This document shows, in pieces, positions 1 through 12,594 of a stretch of 64,000 nucleotides of DNA. The notes under the pieces are model-generated. The model ran no database searches, had not been told where the DNA came from, and saw only the letters and a list, made by a program, of their open reading frames with translations. The DNA comes from Cudoniella acicularis (lineage: Eukaryota; Ascomycota; Leotiomycetes; Helotiales; Helotiaceae): assembly GCA_013054445.1 (NCBI GenBank), contig JAAMPI010000044.1, positions 20,159 through 84,158 of the forward strand. The letters run 5' to 3'. Numbering within the stretch: position 1 is the stretch's first letter; every line of letters begins with the position of its first letter. Position numbers and translations under genes: made by a program.

Positions 1-1369
1 TAACAGAAGTAGCAATGGCTAGGAGGGTTATAGTGGAAAATAACTACTACTGTTAGTGGTTGATAAGATGGAAGACATTGGTTGGGGGGTGGGGGTTGTG
101 TGAGGAGATTGACTCACTTGCATTCTGACGAAAGTCGAGAAGGGGAGGGTATGGTCAAAATTTTGTAGAGAGAAGTTTGTACAGGAAATTTTGTAGAGGA
201 ATGTTTGGAGAGAAAAGTGAGTAGATGAAAACGACCAAATGAAAACGACTAAATGAGATTGAGTAGGCGAAAGTGAGTTAAACGAGAAGTAAAGAAGTTC
301 TTCTTGCAATCATATTTCAAAGTCCTTTATACATTCTTGCGTGAAGTTGCATATTCGGATATTCCTGCTGCCGGAAGCCGTGTAAGACCAACAGCGTAAA
401 TTACCCCAGCCCAGTTATGTGAGGCCAGCTGTATGGGACCAACTCGAGCGTTGCACACGCCAATCGGGAGCGAGTCGACCAAGAGTGGCGGTAGCGTATC
501 TCTTCTTTTTAAGTTTCAGCCTCTCTATCGTCGAATTAAACTTAGATTTACCGCTGTACCGGTAGGAAATCACTCTTCCGGAGTTTTCTGTTGGATCGGT
601 TAACGCAGCATCCAGTAGGAAAATACTCTTCTAAACTTTCCTACTGGATCGGAGAACGCAGTATCCGGTCCTGTGCCGCTGGTTTAGATAGTTGGCATTT
701 ATTACAAGGTGACTTCCAACTTTCAACAACAGTGGTAAGGAAGCAGGTGCGCGATGAGAAGGAGCAAGGGTAGCAAGAACAAATGAGTTTATTTCAAGCT
801 AGTACCAATCATCTCTAGAAAGTCACATTTTAACTTCAGGTTTAAAACTTTAATTTGGGTTAGAATTGGTTTTCTTAGCAATAAGAAAATTCTTCTATAA
901 ATATCCCTCTTTTTGTTACCCACGGAAAGTAGGTAGGAAGTAAGAGTAGCAGTTTTTTAGGAAAGAAATATATAGACTATAATAATAGAACGATAGGCTA
1001 ATGTTCTAGTTTTTTCTCCTTCTGCGAGTAGCTCTACTTCTGTGAGTGTCCCTTTTTAATACCTCTCCATTCAAGACTATTTTGCCACAACACATCTCCT
1101 ACTGTTGGTCATTTACATCAATGTCTCTCCCATTATGAGTGTGTTTTTTTCCTTTGGAAGCGTATGTCTATTTGCTGGTATATCTCTCATTCTAAGAATT
1201 TTTCCTCGTGTGAATACCTCTCGTTCAAGTTGCGTTGTTTTACGAAAATAAAATGCGCCCTCAGTAGTACCCCGGAGTACCCCGCAATACAGTACAGCAA
1301 CGCAATCTAAGTAACCCACTCCCTTAACATCAAATTGAACAACTCCAAATGAAAGCTTTCTCCTCAGAA
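1..1369. other. Intergenic stretch with short direct repeats
   Basis: I see no gene with family support here. Two small repeats are visible: a 14-bp unit repeated back to back at 227-240 and 241-254 with one mismatch, and a 23-bp imperfect direct repeat at about 591-615 and 644-667 (core GGATCGG..AACGCAG.ATCC). The short open frames lack introns, domains or convincing starts. Confidence 0.5.
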
Positions 1370-3735
1370 TTACGAGAGTCTCCAATTTTCAAGAAAAGAC
1401 TCAAGTTCGCCAAATTTGGAACAATGCTCGGCGAACGTCTCAGTCTCACCGGAAACGACCATCGAATATGCGACCTTCCAAGCCTCCCTCACACCATCCA
1501 AAGCCTGGACAGGGACTTCCAGGTCCTTCCATGCTACATACAGGATTTTGAAGGCAAGAGCCAGCTCCGGTATCGGAGCTCCCCATTTCTTGACTGCGAA
1601 AGCTATTCCGTGGCCAGTAGGCCTGCCGGTTCTAATGTCAACGCCTTGGAATTCGAATCCGAGAGTAAAGAGGGCCTTAAAAACACAAAGCGAAACCTCA
1701 AATTTCATAGCACTATTCACGGCAGGACACTGCTCGTAGCGTGTTAAAGCAAGCGAATAGTAGATGCTGAACAGGTCGTACTGGGGTGCTTCGCTCGGCG
1801 GGTACGGAAAAGTATTCTCAAGATCGGACAGTAATTGTGGAGACATAGTTCCTTCTTTCATCATCTTGTCCATGATTCGCTTTCGGATGATCTTCTTTGA
1901 AGCCGGTGTTTTTCCTTCTGCGAGGCACAGAGTGCAACAGCACTTGAAGCCCCATTGCTGTGATAACTTTTCTCTGGGCCCCGCTCCATTTTCTTCTTTT
2001 TCGCGTGGATTGACGTACCAGAAGCCTAGTTCAGTACCCGCAGGCAGGTCTCCAGATGCTCGAAGGATTAGCATATCGCCGATGAAGGTTCGAGAGCAGT
2101 TGGAAACACAAGAGTGGTTGATGCGTGAGGCAAGCGTCCAGACGCCGGAGGATCCAACGAAGTTGTCATGGTGGATGTCATCTTTTGAGATTGTTGGGCA
2201 TCCAAAGGTGTTCAGGCTGATGATTCGCTCGATGAGGAAACTAAGCAAAATGTTAGATTCAGTTGGCGCTCGGGGATAATGAACGGTTATACCTATCAAC
2301 AACTGGTTTGCCGTCCACCTTTTCCTTTGATACTGGCTGGTATGAGCCATGGAACAGATCTAGAAATGGTGGAGCCAGTGATGGGTTCTTCAAGAGTTTC
2401 TGGTAGACGTTGGCGATTTGAGAGGCGTGTGTGTCCATAATCGCGGTGTTGGTTGAGAGATTTAACAGCATTCCTAAATCTGTGGTTGACTTTGCACCAC
2501 CCTTTGCCGGTTCCCTACAACCATATGAAAATGCCTTCTCGCAAAGTAGGAGATCGCCAGCCTTTACGCCCCGGGTTGTGAAAAGTCCTTTGCCTTTGCC
2601 GTTTGTGTTTTTGACAGCAACACGACTGGAGAAGGTTGCGCAGTCAACAAGCGGCGGTCGAAGTTTCGCATCGCGGTACGTCTTCTTGAAGTCATACTTT
2701 CCTGTCATTTGTTCTTCCAACCGAAGTTTGACTCGCGACAGGTCTTGCTTTCCGATGACGCTTTCAGGGAACTGTTTAACCAGAACCTCGAGGATCTCGT
2801 GGCTTTCGTCGAATCGTGAGAGATTATAGAGAGCAACCGCAGTGCGGTAAAGAGACTTTTCCGAGCGAGCAAGAGGATTTGGGATGAAACTCGTTTCTGC
2901 CAAAACGTATTCGTATTTTTCGAGTCGTAGATATGCCAATGCGATGTTATTGTGTAGAATCTCCTCATCGGCTGGAGTTGGGGAGCTTTTCAAGGCTTCG
3001 AAATACCTTATAAAAGTTAGCAAATGGGGGGCGAAGAAAAAGGGAGAATTGAAACACTTACTTTTCCAGTGCGGCGTTGAACTCTCCTGCGCCAAACAGA
3101 GCGTTTCCTGCTTTCTTCCATTGCTCGGCACTCTTATTAATTTTTGTAGATGTGGGTTTCCAGGGTACTGGCATCTTTGGATCATCGGGATCCAACCAGA
3201 GAACATCTGAGGGATGATCAACTCGAATCCCATATCCTCCAGAACCAAGGGTCTTGAAGTATGGCTCCTTCACGACGATGACGGCACCTTCTTTCAAAAT
3301 CTCCGCTGATGGTTGACTGGCTTCAATCTCCTGTTGATAGAGTGAGAATGTGGTGACATTGCCCATCTCGTCCTCTACCACAGTCATCACTGCCGAAAAT
3401 ATAATTGGGGGAACGATCGTGCGAAGGAGCAAATAGGAACCTCGATGTTGGGTTTCTAAAGCAAGCTTGTTGATCATCATTTTCTTCAGGGTTGCCATTG
3501 AGGATACAGAAGGAGGATATGGATCGCCAACTATGGTCGTTTTCATCCATGTCAAATCTGAGGGAGAGCGTGCAAGCTTTTCTTGCATTCCATTGTACGA
3601 ATTCATGTGCTGATGTACCAAAACTTGGCGTGGTGCGCGATCTTTTGGAATTTGACCTTTCCGTACACGAGCTGCCAAAAGGTTTGCCTTCTGGGTTTTG
3701 ATGATTTTGGCATATTGATTGAATCCGGAGTCCAT
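1370..3735 (-). CDS. SET-domain protein with N-terminal TPR-like repeats
   Basis: Probable lysine methyltransferase of the fungal TPR-SET class (SMYD/SET5-like). Three exons read from 3735: 3735-3062, 3006-2293 and 2240-1370, separated by introns of 55 and 52 bp with GT/AG ends, giving 752 residues. The N-terminal third carries the family's conserved DPYPPS and HRGSYLLLR stretches. TPR-like helices follow (AEQWKKAGNALF, NNIALAYLRLEKY). The SET core includes the NHSC motif near residue 501, then a GFWYV stretch and a cysteine cluster (CCCTLC) typical of the post-SET zinc site. I chose the ATG at 3735 because the preceding in-frame residues look like leader sequence and MDSGFNQYAK fits family starts; an upstream exon is possible. 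The substrate cannot be told from sequence; a histone or non-histone lysine is expected from the family. Confidence 0.85.
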
Positions 3736-5879
3736 TCTTATCCCTGGTTTCAAATTGGTGTCGTTTCGATGATTGAGGGACTGAAGGTGTTTTTGGAATT
3801 GGGACACGGAATCCAAAATTCTGCACGGGAAGAAGGAATGCCTATTTAGTATCAATGATGATTGCATTTCGTTTGACTTGTTTCGTTTGCTCGTTTGATG
3901 TTTGCTACCTTGACGGCTCTGGGTGCACAAAAGTAGACAGTTCACTGTAACCGAGGTATTCATCCAATAAAATGTGGAATTGCTCATCGCCGCTTTTGTT
4001 TTAAAAGAGTGAGGACCGTGGCTGGCTTATTAGTCATCATCAATTCTTGAGATTTTTTATAGAAAGGCGGGAGACGGAAGATAGTGTAGTGTCGCTATCC
4101 GACTCGCTAATTTACAGGGAACTACTCACTGTTTTCCAAGGCGCGAGCGCTGTAATTTAGCGAATGGTTCCTGAACGGTGGACAATGAGGCCCCTTCTTA
4201 CGCAATTCTCTCGCACGTCGATTAAACCACGAATAAAGGTTTATAATTACTACAATACTCCTAGATGACATCTCAAAACAGGAATTTACATAAAAAACAA
4301 TTATTTTAAGAGGTAGCTTAATTAATAAGATGTTTTGCTACATAAGACTTATAGTGAGAAAGAAAGACCTTATTTTTGTTACAGGATAAATAAGCTAAAA
4401 TAGAGATTTCTTTTCTTATATTAGACAAAGGCTTATCCATAAGGATACCTTAATGTTAGTATTAAATTATGTTTTAAAGACCTAAATTCTTGTTCTTACA
4501 CAGCCTCTCTATTATGGAGTCAAACTTTGAAAATAAATCGGCTCGTGCGAATAGATCTAAAGATCACAGCTGTTTGCTAGGTACAACGCATCTCACTCCG
4601 AGTCTGCGCGCATTCAGAGTGATCACGGAGAGGAGCAGGCTTCCGAGACAGAGAGAATAGAAAGGCAGCAGTCTCCGGAGTGAACTGTTTCCGTATAATG
4701 TCGACCGTATGTGAGCACCATTCAGTCAACGGCAGGTAGTCGTAAGATTCCCGATTCGAGGAGCTGGCTTGCGTCGCTATGCTCTCATTTCCAGAATGAT
4801 ACGATGAAGGTCCAGCACTCATCGTTGCGTGCTATTGCCGTCAAGTGTGAGCGTCTTCGAGGGATAGCCTTGCGACAGTGGATTCTTGAGGTCGATCGAT
4901 AAGACGGCTCAGGCCAGCTAAATGTAAGGTCGACAGCTCGGGCCAGTAGGCACCTAGGTAATCGACATCACAAAGAATCACTGAATAGCTAAAGGCTTAA
5001 TTCGGTGAGGATCGAATAATAATACTTTAATTGAAGCTAAACGAAATAGTAGGAAGAGTGGTAGGGCTGAGGGTTATATCTTGAGCCGCTTTATTAGCGT
5101 GCTAAAATAAACGCTGTGCTGAAAAGCTACCGCTATCCCATAAGTTCCTAATCGCATACCTGTTTAGCCTGAGCTATCTATATCCTAGAAATGAGAATAC
5201 TAAAAGCTTAATTTTAGACATAAAAGATATTTTTTAATAAGTTGTCAAGTTAAAAAAATATTAATTATATAAAATTATTAAACGTTATAATATAACTCTC
5301 TAGAGTATAGATACCTTTTATACTATTATAACCGCCTTTAGGCTTATTATAACTAAGAAAACCAAAGAAAATTATAAGGATATAGATAAAAGGGAGCTCT
5401 CAGTAAACTTTAAATAGCCGGCTTACTATAGTCGCTGTGCCGGGTATACAAAAAACCCGAACTTGCTTACAGCTTGCGAAATCCCTACTTCACTCGATTG
5501 CACGTGATCTTCGATCAATATATCTTTTTCGAAACTACGATTAGGTCGAATTAATTTGTACATGATGTTGTCTTAAAGTGTTGCTTCTGTCAGAGAAGCC
5601 CACAATTGGTGAGCACCTCAGACTAGAGCGAATGGTTGCTACAACATGTAAGTCAGATAATTAGAACAGAAGGCTATGGTAGTGTAGAAGTCAGCTATCA
5701 ATTTCTAAAATTCTGGCTCGAAAGAGGCAATTATAAGCCACTCAGATGTGGCTGTAATAAGCTCCAGAGTAGTGTTCCATCTAATGCAATTATAAGTCTA
5801 GTGAAATCCTCGAAGCCCCTCTTAATCGGGCTTACAGGACTGCTCGAAATGAAAATGGCTGCTCTGTAATTCACTCTAA
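3736..5879. other. Gene-poor, partly AT-rich spacer
   Basis: About 2.1 kb without a supported gene. The stretches near 4240-4560 and 4960-5420 are strongly AT-rich with many TA steps, as seen in old mutated repeats of filamentous fungi, but no transposase or terminal repeat is readable. A short minus-strand ATG frame at 4577-4822 (81 residues) has no recognisable domain and is not called as a gene. Confidence 0.45.
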
Positions 5880-6790
5880 TTAAACCTCCTCCACACCAGA
5901 AATATCATGAGCGTGAGCACCAAGTGGTCTTGAAACTTTGACACCGGTTTTCCCAATCTCTATCAAATGAGGGTCTTGCTCGGTAGAAGCCTCGTCAAAC
6001 GTAAAGCGTCGAAATTCGGTCGTTTGGTAAGCAGTTCCTATTTTCTCAATTACCGCATTTCTAAAGTGCAAAAGAGACTATGCTTACCTCGAGGTGGCAC
6101 CAAACCAGTCCAGTCTTCTGTCAAATGAGGCAAGAATGCGCCATGGGTGACGAGAATAATGGATGTCTCGGGGCGCTTCCATAGCCAGCGTCTCAAAGCT
6201 GCTGCTCGAAGTTCGACGGCTTTTAAGGAAGCTTCATACAATCCCGTCTAAGTCAAGAAGCTTAGCAATACCATTTTTAAAAACAAATTTTAATTTTTTG
6301 CCCACCTTACTATTCCATCCGGACTCCAAGAAGCTGAAGTCAATTCTAGTAGGATCAAACTCAGTATCCACATCCGCTAGCACCATATCCATCGCAGCTG
6401 CAAGCTTTTCGGGATCTGTTCCTACATCGCAAGGCTTGGCGCTAATCTCCTGGGCAAGTGGTACAAGAAGAAATGGGACTTCCGGTCTTGAGAGAACGGG
6501 TGAGAAGGAAGTCACCGCTGTTTGTATCGTGCGGCGCAAAGGTGAAGCCATGACGATTTGGACCTCATCATGGTAGAGGAAACTCTCACGGAGCTCCTTG
6601 CATTGACTTCGTCCAAATTCCGTAAGGTTTGGGTCCTTGACAAAGGAGTTTCCCTATAAATTGATGTTAGAGTGTGGGGCTTTGCGCCGTTGTGCCTATG
6701 ATTAGCTTTGCTCACCGTCGGAGATATCTCTGAGATGTTATGTTCGCCTTGCGCGTGACGAACGAGGTAGATTGTCTTCATTTTTGACAT
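5880..6790 (-). CDS. Histidine phosphatase (phosphoglycerate mutase-like) family protein
   Basis: Four exons: 6790-6716, 6653-6306, 6247-6088 and 6037-5880, with introns of 62, 58 and 50 bp, giving 246 residues. The catalytic RHG-type motif near the N-terminus reads LVRHAQGEHN, with the phospho-accepting His in RHA. MASPLRRTIQTA supplies the second conserved arginine, and VTHGAF supplies the second catalytic His. The C-terminal TTEFRRFTF is the fungal cytosolic PGM-like signature. The last intron was placed so that PPR joins GTAYQTTEFR; the nearer acceptor leads directly to a stop. These fungal proteins are usually broad phosphatases rather than glycolytic mutases. The ATG at 6790 sits immediately before the first strand. 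Substrate unknown. Confidence 0.85.
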
Positions 6791-7701
6791 AGTGGAAGAT
6801 GGAGTTCGAAGACCTGATTGAAGGAGAGTGATTTTTTTCTTCAAAGGATCGGGAAGATTATCGGAGAGACACGATAAAAAAAAATATCTCGGTAAACCTG
6901 CTCTTGGCTCAAAACTTCAATGTTCGCTTCCTTAATTGGTCCGCCAGTCAGGAAGTTAGGCTGTTTTCGGAAAAGGACTCGGCACAGCTACTAGTTTTCA
7001 CTCCGCCTTTGTGAGACTCGGGCAGTTTATCCGACACAGTAAGGTACCGATTGCCGAGCTCGGAAAAGGGAAGCTTCCTGGCTGATTTTCTGGAAGCTAG
7101 TTTCATATGAAAGGCGCTCAATAAGCCGTAAAGGACACAAATTTAATTAAAAATGTTTATTCTCCAAGTATGACTTCCACTTTTGAACTTGGATCTGGTG
7201 TGAAGCGAAATCAGAAAAAAGCACTTCAGAAATCCTAATTACTGGGTAGGAAATACTTGAATTAACTTACATAAATATCTATAGCACGCTTTAGGAGCTT
7301 TACTTCAGATTTGGACTCTAGCTTTAGTAGCTTATCTAGAAGTTGTTTAATTTTTGAAGTGTTTCCCCATAAACCGCCGCAAACCATCCTGCACTAATGA
7401 TTTCATTTAAATTCGCATCACTTGAAGTGCGATTGGGTATTTAATAAAGGCGCCCTTGAACAAATTTGTAAGTACTTTCAAAGAATATGAAGTACTCTCT
7501 AGTTACAGAACCTCATGTGAAAAGGGGTTATAAAAAGGGGGTAGACACTGTTGGCGGGGTAACGTCCCAACACATCGCCGTATAATGAGGGGTCTCATAC
7601 CCTGCATTTCACCCGGCGATTTCTGCACAACTCAATTTGCACACAAACTTTCTCATTGAGGTTTCCTTGAACTACTCACTAGAGAAGTCCTACTACTCAA
7701 T
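6791..7701. other. Intergenic spacer
   Basis: No coding frame with family resemblance and no RNA gene recognised between the phosphatase gene start and the F-box relic. Some AT-rich patches occur near 7140-7330. Confidence 0.4.
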
Positions 7702-7892
7702 ATGCAAAAATTGCCGTTGGAATTGTGGACCAAGTTTTGCGAATCTGGCTAGCGCTCTAACGAGGCGATCTCAAGAATCTACGCTACACTTCTTGGGAAT
7801 TGCAAGCTGCAGCTGAGTGTGTGCTCTTCCATACCATTAATCTCCACTACCGAAGAGAAAGCTTTGAGGGACTCCGTTCATACCCCTGTTGA
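7702..7892 (+). pseudogene. F-box gene fragment (dead)
   Basis: A short relic of an F-box protein N-terminus. The frame from the ATG at 7702 begins MQKLPLELWTKFCESG and hits TAG. One frame over, from about 7767, it reads DLKNLRYTSWELQAAAE and then CVLFHTINLHYRRESFEGLR to a TGA at 7890. These pieces line up in order with residues 3-55 of the intact F-box protein at 34241-35638, which has DLKNLRLVSQALQPSAE and then FTVFHTVYLRYNLRSFDRLR. The relic therefore carries at least one stop and one frameshift, and everything after about residue 60 is missing. It probably derives from a paralogue of the 34-kb gene; too little remains to say whether it was a local duplication. Confidence 0.75.
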
Positions 7893-7946
7893 GCAATATG
7901 GATATAACACTCCGAATCTGAAAAGCTTCGAATGAAAGCCAATCAA

Positions 7947-9680
7947 TCACAACTCCCTCGCCATAACCTTCACACCCTTCGAACCCACCCTCGGCAACGC
8001 AACCTGAAAATCTCTTACAAACTCCACTTCACTTTCCCCAGTCTCCCATAAACTCATCTCGAACCTTCCAACCAACGCCACAGTAACAAGAAACAACTCC
8101 GCCCTCGCCAATTCAATACCCAAGCATTTCCGCCCTCCTTTCCCAAACGCCATCTGGAATTTTCTGCGCTCGCGGCCCTCGTCGCCAAGCCAGCGGTCTG
8201 GATTAAAGACAAAAGGATCGGGAAATACGACAGCGTTGGTGTGCGCGCTTAAGGTTGTCGTGCTGATGGGTGTCCCTGGTGGGATTATGTAGGATTTTCC
8301 CCTACCAAATAAAGAGCTAGAGGTGACGTAGGGGGAGGGCGTGTAAGTAAGTGCTTCGTAAGCAATACGAGCGGTTCGAGCGGTAACACCAAAAGAAAGA
8401 CGATTTCCTTCCTCAAAAACTGCAGAAAGGTAAGGCAGCTGTTCGAGTTTCGTCCAAGAGATGGGTGTTTGGGGTAACGTGCTAAGTTCAGCACGAAGTT
8501 TGGTGAGGATAGCAGGGTTGGCGAGGAGGTGGTAAAATATTATATTCAAGGAATGGGCGGGCGATTCTGTGCCTGCGAGAACGAGGAGTGCGCCTTCTTG
8601 CTCGAGACGTAGGAGGCGTTTTTCGGAGGGTGGTAAAGAAGGATTATCTAAAACGGAGGCGTAAACTGACTCTTTGCCGGTGGGACCAAGAGGTTTTTCA
8701 CTGGCTCTTCCAGACAATTTTGCATTCACGATGCCGATTAACTCGGTGCGAACTCTCTATGTCGATATATTAAATTCGCGCCGTTATGTTGCATTGTGCT
8801 GAGGACTCACGTCAAATAATGCCAACATATCAAGCAGTCCTGGGGGCATCATTGGCTTGCTGATTGACAGAGGAAGCGCTTCAAGGAAATCGGGAATCCA
8901 GGCGAAGTGTTTGTTGATGTTGATCCCCAACAAAAGCTCACTGCTATTTTGGCGGACTTCAGCCGCCTTTTCCTCGTCCGCGAGCATATTTGCTTGGTGG
9001 GCGAATAAGAAGTTCGTGACGACACTGTTTGCAATCAGCAAGTTTCACCCACAATATTGTGTCAACTCCATACTCATTAGAAAACGCAAAGAATAGGTCT
9101 GACAAATTAATTGGCGTCTCTTCTATGGCATGTTTCGAGATCACCTCGCACAATTGCTCGACCTTTTTGATGATCAATGGCTCAAGGTAAACAACGTTTC
9201 GTTTACTGAAGAAAGGGCTCAGAGCGTCACGACGTTTCCTATGGACATCGTGATTTGCTGATGCACCGACACCGCCAGGAACTCTCAGGCTCTTGAGTTG
9301 ATGCTCGTATTTGTCTCGACGTGTTGTTGAAGGCGCATATATAGCATCTAGGAAACCAACATCGTTGATGTGAATTTCGTCCGGAGTGACGCGGATGATT
9401 GGACCTAAATAATGCAAACATAATTAGTGGATCTGTTCTATGTAGCCGGTCGTTGAGCCAGAGTAAACCTACCATACTGCTTGTGAAGCTCCTGGATCTT
9501 GAAGACGTATTGTCCGGGCTGGATAATATCAAAATAAACCTCATACCACCACGTAAGTGCTGCGAGGTTTGGTCCTGGTATGTGTGCTAGGGGGTGAAAA
9601 TAGAGTCGACGGATAGCTCCGGCAACGGTCAATAGGATAGCCAAAACCACAACTGTCTCCGCGACCTGAAGAAGAGCCAT
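7947..9680 (-). CDS. Cytochrome P450 monooxygenase
   Basis: Four exons: 9680-9473, 9404-9074, 9024-8811 and 8756-7947, with introns of 68, 49 and 54 bp, giving 520 residues. An N-terminal membrane anchor ([14 protein letters not shown]) is followed by the proline hinge HIPGPN. The I-helix oxygen-binding motif is LAGTES, the ExxR is EGNR, the meander has PDRW, and the haem loop is [10 protein letters not shown] with the ligand Cys near residue 462. The second intron is easy to miss: a GT at 9073 joins SN to [11 protein letters not shown], removing an apparent frame break. [12 protein letters not shown] resembles trichodiene oxygenase-like fungal P450s, so oxidation of a terpenoid or other lipophilic secondary metabolite is possible. 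No biosynthetic cluster is visible nearby. ER membrane is expected. Confidence 0.9.
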
Positions 9681-9868
9681 GTCAACTCAACCAAAACGTA
9701 CAGGGGTAAATATTCGGACTTTGATGCACACTAGCTCCGCCAATCTTGATACTTCCAGCAAGAAACAATTAAAAAGGTTAAAAACAGAAAACGGCACCTC
9801 GAACTTCGTTGACTCGTAAATTTACGTAATTCAAACATAGTGCTTACTGTGCCAACTTTCGTAACAGG

Positions 9869-10024
9869 TGTCACGACCCGGGATCATGTGACTAGGTCAC
9901 CTGATGGATCTCTGGATCCTGGGACCCTAGGTTCATCTTGGATCCTCGACAATCAGCTATATAGCTATATAGTTTTCCTTTGTAGAGCTGCGTGCTTAAC
10001 TCATACAATCTTAGCAAGATAACA
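9869..10024. mobile_element. Possible solo LTR of a gypsy-type retrotransposon
   Basis: A 156-bp stretch begins TGTCACGACCC and ends GATAACA, i.e. TG...CA as in LTRs. It contains short palindromic blocks (GGATCATGTGACTAGGTCACC, GGATCC repeats, a TATATAG pair) reminiscent of fungal gypsy LTR promoters. No perfect 5-bp target duplication flanks it, and no internal retroelement coding region is present in the window. It could also be an unrelated palindrome-rich region. Confidence 0.4.
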
Positions 10025-12594
10025 TTCTACCAGATCTGCTTGACACTTCATTGTACGACTAAACCAACGCCTCACGTGATATCACATACCACGTGACCGC
10101 AGAACGTTACAGCAGGCGGTGAATCACTGACGATGATACGATAATGTGGCTTTGGGGGCCAAATACTTCGTACCCATATGGCACACAGCAGCTGTCAGCG
10201 CCGCAATAACCGTTGGCCGTCGGCATTGAAATTTGTGAAGTCCCCCAAACAGTGAAACAAAAGGTATCCGTCTGGTATAACTGCACTGGCACTCAGTCCT
10301 CAAGAAACTCATTTTAAAAAGAATTCGCACAACTAGACAGCTTGCATTTCGTATATTCAAAAGAAATAGATATAATCAAAGTCAGTATTCGACTCCTCCT
10401 CAGTTCGCAAATATGAGAATCTTTATTCAAAATGTTCCTTCAGTAGGACGTGGCCCTATTAGAAATTTGCGACAAAGGATTAATAAAAGGCGCGCTTATA
10501 AGAGCAACATTTAGCAGGATCAAAAGAAGACCACGAAAAATTCGACACCCGCCAAAATTCTGCTAAAGCAAATATTTTTGGGGAATGGGAGTCAAAAGGA
10601 AGCGCAATATGCTGTTAAAAAATCTCGAGCTATGAAACGTCAAGAATCAGGGCAGGGAGTAGGCTGATCACGTCACCAATCTCCGTGGAATTTTCTTTCA
10701 CAATTCCTATTTCTACCGGCAATGCTTGTGTGCTTATATCGCTCAAGTCAACTGTTTCAAGTGCTTTTGGAAGTTGTCAATGCGAGGTAAGGGTATTCTT
10801 CTGTGGGGACAGTTGCTTTTTAGCAGCACGGAGCGGACCGCACTAACAAAAGCCCCAGCTTTCCACACCAATAAAGCTAGTTTGATCTAAAAACAACATT
10901 TTCAACACAAAATATTCGGTATAAAGAGGACCGAGGACCGGTAAAGCATTCGGTATTATTTCATTTCTGCGTGCCTCATGGGAAAGGCAACGAACCAAAG
11001 CTGCAAAAGCACTTTCTGTGCACCCGATCTTCGCCGAGAGAGCTACCGAGTGGCGAGGGCTGGGCTGTCAAGCCAACATGCGCCACGAACCCCGCACCCC
11101 TTTCTCGCTTAAGGTCTCGGCATTACCAGCTGCAGAGATCTCGGGTTGAAAAGCGACACAATGTCTTGCAGTGCGTCCTTCTCCACTCTTGGCGTACGGA
11201 AAATGGTCCGAAGAGGGAGCCAGACCTCGAGAGGCCCTCTGGGGCCTCTGGGACTGTGAGGGAGAGAGGGTTGGAAAAATCAAAGAATTTTTGTTGCGAT
11301 AGCGTGGATAACTAGGGAAAGGGATACGAACTGACTGTAGCCGCACTTTATTAAGAGGCTCATTCTACTTTGTGTTCTAGATCTTTCAGGAAGTTTGGGT
11401 CTCAATTAAGACTCTCAATTGATAGTGGTTGTGATAAGCTTTTCCTTCGTATAGTGCTATTCTAAATTTTCTACTTAAAAGTGGGGAATAATTTTAGACA
11501 ATGTACTTGCACCAGATAGCGGGTTAAGGGAGACGCGCTACCAAGGGCTTGCTTGCGAATGAAGAAAATTTTCCCTAATGAAAGAGCAACATGGATAAGG
11601 ATCTGCGGTCTACCTACCCTAGTGTCCCGTTTGAGGATGCACAAAATGCAGAAGCGTTGGACACAGGCCACAAACAATTGCGGCTGCAGCGCTTTGCAGG
11701 AAGAGACTGAAAAAATTCACCTCCTCGGAGACCGGGTGTGGAAGCCGAATCAGGGTTATCAGGACACTCATAGGGCCGTGAGCATGCTGTTACAAAATTC
11801 ACAATGGATCTATGGGGGTCTAGACCGGATGAATTATCGAAGAGTTCGGCCGCCGTATTAGAGAACGTGCGTTTGGAAGCAGAAAGGTGGGTCACCAGAT
11901 CTCGACTGAGCAAAGCTGAGAGAGAGATTCTCGATAGATCAGATGTTTTGCGAAATTCGGTGAATAATGAAATTCAATAAATGAATTTTTCCTCCGTGTA
12001 GTAGCAGTGAATATTGGGCCGCTTGAAACCCCTGACGACTATGACGAGCTGTCCAGACACGTTGTGCACTTCACGGCGAAGCTTTGCGGGCTTTGCGCAA
12101 GTTTTTCAAGGGACTTTTGATAACAAGTTCTTTTGCAGTGCATATGAAGACCATGCGTGATCGTCACCGTAGCTCTTCCTATCGACGTATGTAAGGTGAT
12201 TAGGCGGAAAAGCGCACGCGCCTTTGCAGGGTTCTCCACGTGATATCTATCGATAAGCGAGTGAGGCGTAAGGGGGGTCATTTTATCCTGCGCCATCCGG
12301 TAGTTCAATCCAATCAAATTTTCGGCGGCTTAAGAACGAGGCGCGAGCGTGCATTCAAATGCGTTATTTTTGAGAGCTCTAAATACCTCATAGTTTGAGC
12401 TGTCTGAGCTGTGACAGCTGTCAAGAGCTTTTGGTTGCCCCGCCATCTGCAACTGGCGACTGCGGGGTTATCTAGGGCTCGACTGCAGCTTGCAAGCTCG
12501 AAATTCACCAGCTTTTTCCAAAAAAAAAAAAGCGAAGGTTCCTAGTCAATCTCAAATTGCGACCCGGAGGGCAATTTGTTCCTCAACTTCCACC
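10025..12594. other. Long intergenic region upstream of the P-type ATPase
   Basis: About 2.5 kb with no supported gene. Two CACGTG-type E-boxes lie close together near 10073 and 10091. Short open frames at 10107-10292, 10971-11315 and 12039-12317 show no domain, no intron structure and no family resemblance. The 5' part of the ATPase transcript may lie in the last few hundred bases. Confidence 0.4.

Noticed and set aside
6038..6087. Stop right after the first AG acceptor in the phosphatase gene, suggesting truncation.
   Set aside because: The next acceptor gives VPPRGTAYQTTEFRRF, the family sequence, so the gene is whole.
9025..9073. Apparent frameshift in the cytochrome P450 gene.
   Set aside because: A normal 49-bp GT/AG intron restores SNDVVTNFLF exactly; the gene is intact.
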